From Drechmeria coniospora (Eukaryota > Ascomycota > Sordariomycetes > Hypocreales > Ophiocordycipitaceae), in the NCBI RefSeq assembly GCF_001625195.1, contig NC_054389.1, forward strand, positions 2,046,001 through 2,110,000: DNA of 64,000 nucleotides, written 5' to 3'. The position numbers were made by a program, and so were the translations under genes. Of this stretch, positions 57,215 to 64,000 are shown piece by piece; the stretch's first letter is position 1, and each line of letters begins with the position of its first letter. The notes beneath the pieces are model-generated. The model saw only the letters and a program-made list of their open reading frames with translations, was not told the origin of the DNA and made no database searches.

Positions 57215-60200
57215 ATGAATAAGCTGGCCAACATGCGTCACTGGTCCGAGAGGATGAGCCCCAACTTCGGCATGGGTCGTCCCAACATGCCCATGAACAA
57301 CAACAACCTGAACTCGCACCCAAAGAATGCACCACAACTGGGCGGTCCCATGAACGTGGTCCAACCCGCCGATGCCACGATCCACTACTCGTTCAACGTC
57401 CCCCTCGCCTCCGACCTCGCCGGTCCCAACACGGAGGACATCGTGCACGCCACCACCGACGCCGTCCTCCGCTGGACCCATCCCGAAGACGCTCCGGACG
57501 ACGTCCAGGTGCACGAGCTGCCCGTCCATGCCCAGAATCTGACACACCTGCGTCAGCTGTGCGCCGACCTCTGTCTCGGTCCTCTACCCATCGATGCTCA
57601 CGTGCTGTCGACGTCACCCAAGAACGGCAGGGGCCAGCAGGTCACCACCGTCTGTCTGACGGGCACCCCTGAGCTGGTGAACAAGAGCCGGGAAACCATA
57701 CTGAACGAGATTCCCATCTCCATGGTGCGTTGCCCCGATGCGGCCCGCCACTTTTGGCTCGTTGAAGCGCGACGCAGTGGGTACTAACACCCCGCCAGCG
57801 GTGCACTACCATCGACATTGATGGAAACTTGGTCTGCGATGTCCAAGCCGGCGCTCTCAAGAAGCCCGTTGTGGAGACGCTCGACTACATCTCGAGCTTT
57901 TGCGGCGTCGACATCTTCTTGCTCGGCCCGAAGCTGACGCCCATGGTGGATGGCATGACGGGCGACTCGGAGATGCGCATGGACCAGCGATGGAGAGTGG
58001 CCATCTACGGCGACATGCTGTCGTCGGAGCATGCCAAGGCCCGCGTTCTGATCCACATCGACACGCTGGTAATTTCCAACCCCGTCCTCTCGCTTGATGC
58101 CCCCATGCTGATGAGTGCATGCGTCATAGCTCGGCCGCATCGTCGACATCGTCAAGGTCGAACTACCCCTCCACCAGATTATCTGTGGCCGTCACCGGAA
58201 AAACATCAAGCTCATCGAGTCGTCGACGGGCACCGCCATCTACTTCCCTCCCCTGTTTTCGCAGATGTATCTCTACTGTCCCCAGAATGCCAATCGTCGA
58301 GACCCGTCCGACATCTTCATCACCGGCGACAGCCCGCAGGCCGTCGACATGGCGAAGCAGAAGCTTCACGAAACCGTCCTGCGGACCCGGCTCTACCTCA
58401 AGGATGTCACCATTCCGGCTGCCAAGATTGACAGCATCCTCTTGGGCAGGCTGGACAAGGTGCGAAAGATTCTCGAGGCCAACGGCACATACATCATGTT
58501 TCCCCCCCTGGCTTCTCAGCGCACCATGGTCCGCGTTCAGGGCAGCGAGGGGCTTCCCGTCGAGCGCACCGTGCGGGAGCTCATGTCTTTGGTAAGCCGT
58601 GAAATGCGACGCATCCCCATCCCTCGAGCTCGAGCTAATCCACTCTAGGCCGGTCAATTCTACGCTGCCGGGTGGTACACGCAACTGCCCGACCAGAGGC
58701 AGATTCCCAACCTCGACGAGACCAAGACGATGCTGGGCGAGATTTGTGCCAATTCGGATGCCGACATTTCGTTTGACAAGATGAACTTCTCCGTCTCCGG
58801 CTCGGATGACGCCGTCAAGTCGGCCTTGAGCGTCATATCCGACCTTCGATTGGTGACGCAGGCTTCATGCCAGATTCGCGTCAAGATTGAGCTTGCCAAC
58901 GAGCACAAGGAATTTGTTAGCGGCAAGAAGAATGGCAAGATCAACAAGATTATGGGTCAGAGTACGTGGCAGTCCCTCCACCTTCTGACATTGCGTCTAA
59001 CGCTTCTTTGCAGGCAACGTCCAGATCATATTTGACGGCTTCAACGAGTACAACTTCAACATCGACGTGATGGCGGCCAGCTACGACTCGATGAAGCAGG
59101 GTCTCGCCTTGGTCGAGCAGGAGATGCCGGCGTCCATCTCGTTTCACGTACCCGACCAGTATCACAAACGCATCATTGGTATTGGTGGCCAGCACATCCA
59201 GCGAATCATGAAGAAGCATTCCGTCTTTGTCAAGTTTTCCAACGCCATGGATAGAGGTAACGGCGCTCTTCTTGATGTGGGCGATTTTTGTTTTGCTGAC
59301 GATGCCAGGAGGCATGTGCCGAGAGGATGACGACATCAAGGTTGACAACGTTATTTGCCGCACGCCTGCTCGCAACGCGCAAAATCTGGACGCCGTCAAG
59401 AATGAGATCCTAGAGATGGTGGATCGTGCGGTCAGTGGTCATCGTGACTTGCAACCCACGAACGATGCTGATGCCGGGAAATAGGACTCCGAGTACACCT
59501 CGCAGGTTGCCAGCGTCGATCGCCTCTATCACCGCGAGCTCATTGCGCGTCTGCCCCAGATTGATGAGCTGGAGCAAAAGTACAACTGCAAGATCAACTT
59601 TCCCAGCACCGAGGAGGCGAGCGACGAAGTCACGGTCACCGGCCCGCAGTGGCAGGTGCCCCATTGCGTGGACGAGTTTTTGGGCATGGTCCCCGACAAG
59701 CACGAGCTTGTGCTGGCCCAGACGGTGGAGCTTGCGAAGTTCCTTGAATCGCCCGACTTCGCCAACGAACTCGTCGTCAAGCTCAAGGCTCAGTACGAAG
59801 TCGAGGTCACCGTCCGCCAGACGTCTGACGACGTCGTTGAGGACGGCAAGTCGACCGTCACGCTCGTGTGGGGCTTCACTCGCAACAATGCCGGCGGGCT
59901 TCGAGATGCCATCGACTTTGTCCAGGCGCAGCTTGCGGCGGGTGGTGTCGAGGCCAACATCGTCAACGGAGCCATTCCGCGTCCAAAGTCGGACTCGTTC
60001 GAAGACTCGCTGCCCTATTTCGACTCGAAGCTGCTCCAGCACGCCCCGGCTTCGCTTGTCGTCGACTCGCCCATCAAGGCCGCCTTTGGAGCCGAGGTTG
60101 GCCGCGAGCGCAGCAGCATCCTCGACAGGCTTCGCAAGCCGGGCAGTATGACGTCCATCTCGTCGTTCCTCGACCGCAGAAAGAACAGTTCGCACTCCAT

Positions 60201-60516
60201 CAACGCCAACTTCTTCAAGGGGTCGAGCAACGTCTCCAAGTCGTCGCTCATCTCCATCGAATCCACGCGCAGCTTCAACGCCGATCTCAACGCTGATCGG
60301 AATCCCTGGAACGACAGCGGCGTGAACCTTCCCGATGACGATCACCCCTGGGCGCCGCGACCCATCAGCAAGCACATGGACAACAAGCTGGCCATTCCGC
60401 TACCCGGCGATGCGACGCCACGCCACGGAGCCCGCGCGTCGGCAGACAGCGGGCGCCCTTCTACTTCCCATTCTATCAATTCTGGATACCCCGCCCCCGT
60501 TGGGCCTTTCCGTTAG
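57215..60516 (+). CDS. Multi-KH-domain RNA-binding protein
   Basis: Predicted cytoplasmic RNA-binding protein of 983 residues, built from seven exons: 57215-57724, 57799-58068, 58130-58591, 58649-58961, 59014-59256, 59309-59430 and 59485-60516. Introns are 52-74 bp. All junctions keep the frame, and several have clear branch points (tactaac, gctgacg). KH-like modules are seen with GXXG-type loops: IICGRHRKNIKLIESSTGTAI, KNGKINKIMG and the best one, RIIGIGGQHIQRIMKKHSVFV. Weaker KH-like units flank these, for example LPQIDELEQKYNCKINFPS with EVTVTGP. The tandem arrangement recalls Bicaudal-C and vigilin-type proteins. The N-terminal ~50 residues are Asn/Met/Pro-rich, and the last ~200 are Ser-rich and disordered. 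The start lies in context caccatg; an upstream frame adds only non-ATG codons. RNA targets are unknown. Confidence 0.9.
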
Positions 60517-61397
60517 ATTCATCGAGTTAGAATCTCTTGCGTGCGAATACCCCAGCTGGATACAACCTAGCGAAACCTATACCCTGAAACGTCTGACGGT
60601 CGTCAGGCGAACCCGCGTCCGTTCATTTGCGTCGCGTTGCTTTTTGATGTTTCTTGGAGCTCTTGTGCCCCTGTTTGTTGCGTCGCGGATGTCTGAACGA
60701 ATTTGGTTTTGGCTTATCGACGGGTGGTGTCGCTCTTGACGAATGATGTCCACTCCTTATACCCATGTGCACGATCAAAAGATGAGGCCAAAAACAAAGA
60801 AAATACCCCAGGACTGTGAGCGGATGATCTGTTGGCAATCAGAGGAAGGATCTGTTAGGGGGGGGGGGGGGGGGGGGGAGACCTGGCGCTTGAGAGAAGC
60901 GAGAAAATGCAAACTTTCGTGTCGGAGGTGCTTCATTATATACGCAGAGGCCGCTCGGTGTGCGCCCTGGTGGTGCTCGACGGAGACGGAGATGTTTCTG
61001 ATTTCGTTTACAGGGGGTATAGAAGATGGGCCAACGGTGGAAAGCAGTATAGCGCAATTGAAGGGATTCAAAAGACACTCCCATCCGCCGCCCCGTGGCG
61101 TCTGATCTGGGTGTTGCAGGTTGTCGAATCGTGTGTTTTTTTGGCGATGTCCGTACGGGACGGTCGTAAGTCTGGTCTTCGTGTCGAGCACTCATGATGA
61201 GGCGGAGACAATGTCAATCCAACGGGCTGCATTGGAGACATGCGACATGGGCATTTGTAGGGCACGCGCGGTGAAGCGAAGATGAAGTACTATTTTGACG
61301 TGATCCGTCGGTGGTATCTAAATGCTAACGATGCAGGCGACACAGAAATCATGTACAAGGTATGGTCGATCGACCAGTCGAATGGTTATGATGCGAT
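60517..61397. other. Convergent 3' region of KH and Irc3 genes with a G21 run
   Basis: No gene is supported. The plus strand has 21 consecutive G at 60858-60878, about 340 bases after the KH-gene stop. The rest is mixed sequence. Frames such as 60743-61105 merely cross the G run. Confidence 0.6.
60858..60878 (+). repeat. Homopolymer run of 21 G
   Basis: An uninterrupted G21 tract lies between two convergent genes. It could form a G-quadruplex in DNA or in a KH-gene 3' UTR, and its length is likely to vary or be misread in sequencing. Confidence 0.9.
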
Positions 61398-63423
61398 TTA
61401 GGCCAGCAGGGGCCCAACTCGTACCCGCTCACGGTTCTCCTTGGCGTCGGCTGCCCACGCCTGTCTCTCGCGCCTACGCTGCTCCGCCTCAATCTTTGTA
61501 TATTGGCCGCGGGCGCCGTGCTTGAGCTTGGTGATCATGTCAGCGGCCTTGCCCTTGGTGAGGTCGGCGGCGGTCAAGGCCTTGCCCTTGCCGCGTAGAC
61601 GGTTGACAAAGTCCAGCTGGCCCTGGGTGGGAGGTAGGCTCCTCCAGGATTGGTAGCGATGTATGAAGGTGTGAGGAAAGGCGTTGGCGGCGTAGCTATC
61701 GGCACCGTGGACGGCGTCGTTGAACGTCGCAGCCGTGAGAATCTCTCTCGGGGCGGCGAACGGAGACTTGGAGATGCCGGCGGGGAGGGCACGAATTTCT
61801 AGTGCACGGTACGTTGGCGATGCGCTGCTTGTCGGTGCCGATCCGGCAATACGTTCTATCCGGATATAGGACCCGCTTGGTGCGGACAGCACGAAGCGCT
61901 CGGGTCCAACCTGAACCCAGGCATTCTGGCTAACGGTGCGGATGTGACGCTCGCCGGATGTGTCGGCGATGAGGTCGATGACCGACGAGTAATCGGTAAA
62001 GGTGACGGCCGTCGAGGAGCTGGCACCTGGAGACGGACCGCCAGCGTGCGCGTCTTGCTGCCGGCCTGCTTCTGCCGATTCGAGATCTTTCATTCTGCGC
62101 ATGTCGCCGGCAGAGGCCTTGTCGACGAGTTCGTTGGGGTCAAGGCCGAACAGGGTGGGCGTGGTGACAATGCCGGTGGCGAGGCTTGAGACAAGATCGA
62201 TGACATGGCAGTTCTCCTTGCCCGGGTGCAACCGCATGCCTCGGCCAATCATCTGGACGAGGAGGTTCCTGGACCTCGTTGGCCTCGCGAGGACGATGCA
62301 GTCGACGTTGGGGATGTCTGTGCCTTCCGTAAAGACGCCACAATTGACGAGTACGGGAAATTTGCCCTCCTTGAAATCGTCGAGAATTTTGGCTCGCTCC
62401 ATCTTGGGGGTGTCACCGGTGACGAAGCGGGCGTCGAAGCCAAGCTCTCGAAACTTGCTGGTCAGACCGGAGACGTGGGCCAGATCAACGCAAAAGACGA
62501 GCGTCGACTTCCTTTCCGGAGCCTTGGCCAGCCAACTCCGGACGGTAATGTCGTTGACTTCGTCTGTGTTGACGACCTTGGACAGCTCGCCGGTCTGAAA
62601 GTCCCCGAAGGCGCCGCTCTTGACCTTGGACAGGTTGGCGGATGACTCGACGGTGGTGAATATGACGTCGGACAACCATTTATCGGCAATCATGTCTATG
62701 TAGTCCCTATGGTAGACAATCTCGTCGATGGCGGCCCCGAGCTTGACTCCGTCGAAGCGCGAGAAAGTCGCGGACACGCCGATGAGCGAGGGAGAGTCCT
62801 TCTGTTTGCGGTCGAGCCCGAAATGTTTGAGGGTCTTGAGGTAGCCCGGGGCGACAATGTGATGGGCCTCGTCGACGAGGACGAGCTTGAAAGTGGACGG
62901 GTCAAACTTTGCAAGGCGGTCTTTGGAGACGAGGCTCTGGACGCTGGCCAAGGTGATGTCACTGGTGCCGGATGCGTGGAGGGAGCCCATCTCGATCTCG
63001 ATCGTCTTGTCAGGGTACGCAAGCTGACAATGCCTGGCGGCCTGCTCGACTAGCTCACGGCGGTGGGCCAGAATGAGGGTGCGGTCGCCTCCGTTGGGGT
63101 GCGCGTGAATGCGGTCAATGAGCTGGGTGAAAATAACCTAGCGGGAGGAACATGAACGGTCAGATGAGGGCTATTCGACTGGACATATCGCCTACAGTTT
63201 TACCGCTCCCAGTTGCGAGCGAAATGCCAATGCGTTTATGGCCGCGCTTGAGGGATGAAAGCACAGATTTGATGCACTCTTGCTGGTAGTCTCGCAGCTT
63301 CGGTTTGCTGTTGGGCACCGACTGGCGCAGCGTTGCGGCCGGCCTGAAGCAAAAGAGATTCCATCTGAGCGAGATCGGCCCCACGACTGAGCGGAAGGCG
63401 CATCTTGCAACGGTACGTAGCAT
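61398..63423 (-). CDS. IRC3: DEAH-box helicase, mitochondrial Irc3 type
   Basis: Predicted superfamily 2 ATP-dependent helicase that unwinds branched DNA to maintain the mitochondrial genome, as shown for yeast Irc3. Two exons, 63423-63196 and 63137-61398, with a 58-bp intron (branch ctgacc) encode 655 residues. The N-terminus MLRTVARCAFRS is basic and lacks acidic residues, as in a mitochondrial presequence. Helicase motifs are in order: Q-motif region KLRDYQQECI, Walker A GSGKT (72-76, directly before the intron), AHRRELVEQAAR, DEAH (165-168), SAT (198-200), then VNCGVFTEGTDIPNVDCIV and QMIGRGMRLHPGK. The C-terminal ~200 residues include a Gly/Ser-rich linker and a basic helix with KGKAADMITKLKHGARGQY. 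The frame extends upstream to 63540, but 63423 gives the better presequence. Confidence 0.92.
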
Positions 63424-64000
63424 CGTACATGTTGCGATGCTAGAGATGAGAATGTAGCTGTCGCGCCACAAGATAGAAAAGATGGAAGACGGGGAGGGGG
63501 GGGGGGGGTTCAAATCGAAGTTTTGATACCAAATTGACATATGGAGTCGCGTCGCAGGTTATGTAAGCGCGCGGCAGTTGACGTGAATGTACTTGCTTTC
63601 TCCGTGCAGGGGCGGAGTAATAGTATGTAAGTAAATCTGCTTGCACTTAAGTACTCCGTACTTACTGTACTTAGACTCCGGCAGATAAGTACAAACAAGT
63701 AATAATAAGTACAATAGCAATATGGCTACCAGGCGAGCACCTTCAGTGGGGGTGGCCATCAACTAGCGGGTTACACCAGTGGGCTCTATCAGTGGGCGCC
63801 TTATTATTCACGGAGTCCTACTTTTACTTAAATACCAGTGCTTAACGTGCAAGGCTGCAGCAATGTGCTGGGGGATAATAAACTTCCATTTCTCCAGTCC
63901 ATCGTCAAACACTCGTGGGCCTACGGAGTATACATCTCAGCATCGCTCGCCATTCTCCATCGTCAATACTTCCCGCACACCACGGAATATACAGCAGGGA
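63424..64000. other. Upstream region of the Irc3 gene, window end
   Basis: No gene is supported. A G run lies at about 63497-63509, and actccgtac/gtac words occur at 63640-63720. The rest is mixed. A gene could begin beyond the window. Confidence 0.6.

Noticed and set aside
1..64000. tRNA genes
   Set aside because: Scanning by eye for GGTTCGA-type T-loops found only chance matches inside coding or desert sequence without a pairing acceptor stem; a covariance-model search was not possible here.

Overview
This window is nuclear DNA of a filamentous ascomycete, most likely a Sordariomycete of the order Hypocreales. The evidence is short introns (52-183 bp) with GT...AG ends and CTAAC/CTGAC branch points, GC-rich codon use, CT-rich leaders, and gene families with fungal architecture. 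The species cannot be named from sequence alone. No rRNA, convincing tRNA, transposase, reverse transcriptase, CRISPR array or viral gene was found.

Fifteen protein genes are supported. Splice sites were worked out by hand, and every multi-exon model closes in frame. In order: a zinc-finger/fungal-TF-domain regulator (9.7-12.6 kb, +); a 65-residue one-helix membrane protein (13.3-13.6, -); a Ysc84/SYLF actin-patch protein (19.5-22.2, +); actin-related protein Arp9 (23.6-26.0, +); a MATE transporter (26.5-28.8, -); tyrosyl-DNA phosphodiesterase Tdp1 (32.0-34.0, -); a small secreted Cys-rich protein (35.3-35.9, -); a membrane-anchored double-thioredoxin PDI (38.0-40.3, +); a GNAT acetyltransferase (41.4-42.1, +); Sec62 with a striking His-Asp tract (43.2-44.6, -); Mediator subunit Med21 (45.2-45.8, +); a pyrimidine 5'-nucleotidase of the Sdt1/Phm8 type (46.0-47.0, -); a large disordered, probably nuclear protein (48.5-51.0, +); a multi-KH RNA-binding protein (57.2-60.5, +); and an Irc3-type mitochondrial helicase (61.4-63.4, -).

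These are mostly housekeeping genes: chromatin and transcription (Arp9, Med21, TF), the ER secretory route (Sec62, PDI), DNA repair, RNA binding and mitochondrial maintenance. They do not form one pathway or a biosynthetic cluster. Neighbouring genes are often convergent (TF/65-aa protein, Arp9/MATE, GNAT/Sec62, Med21/5'-nucleotidase, KH/Irc3).

The most unusual property is the DNA between genes. Long deserts (1-8.6, 13.6-19.4, 28.9-32.0, 34-38, 51-57 kb) are saturated with GTAC-centred words such as TACGGAGTAC, GTACTTGTAC, CATGTAC and GTAAGTAC, often arranged as perfect 14-18 bp palindromes. I counted 14 GTAC in 2101-2400 against none in the coding stretch 11041-11340. The palindromes place CGG/CCG triplets in the geometry read by dimeric Zn2Cys6 regulators. 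Other points worth a second look are a perfect 22-bp palindrome covering a Tdp1 5' splice site, a tandem acceptor in Med21, a 29-nt micro-exon in the nucleotidase, several minisatellites, and a possible decayed gene at 51.4-52.6 kb.
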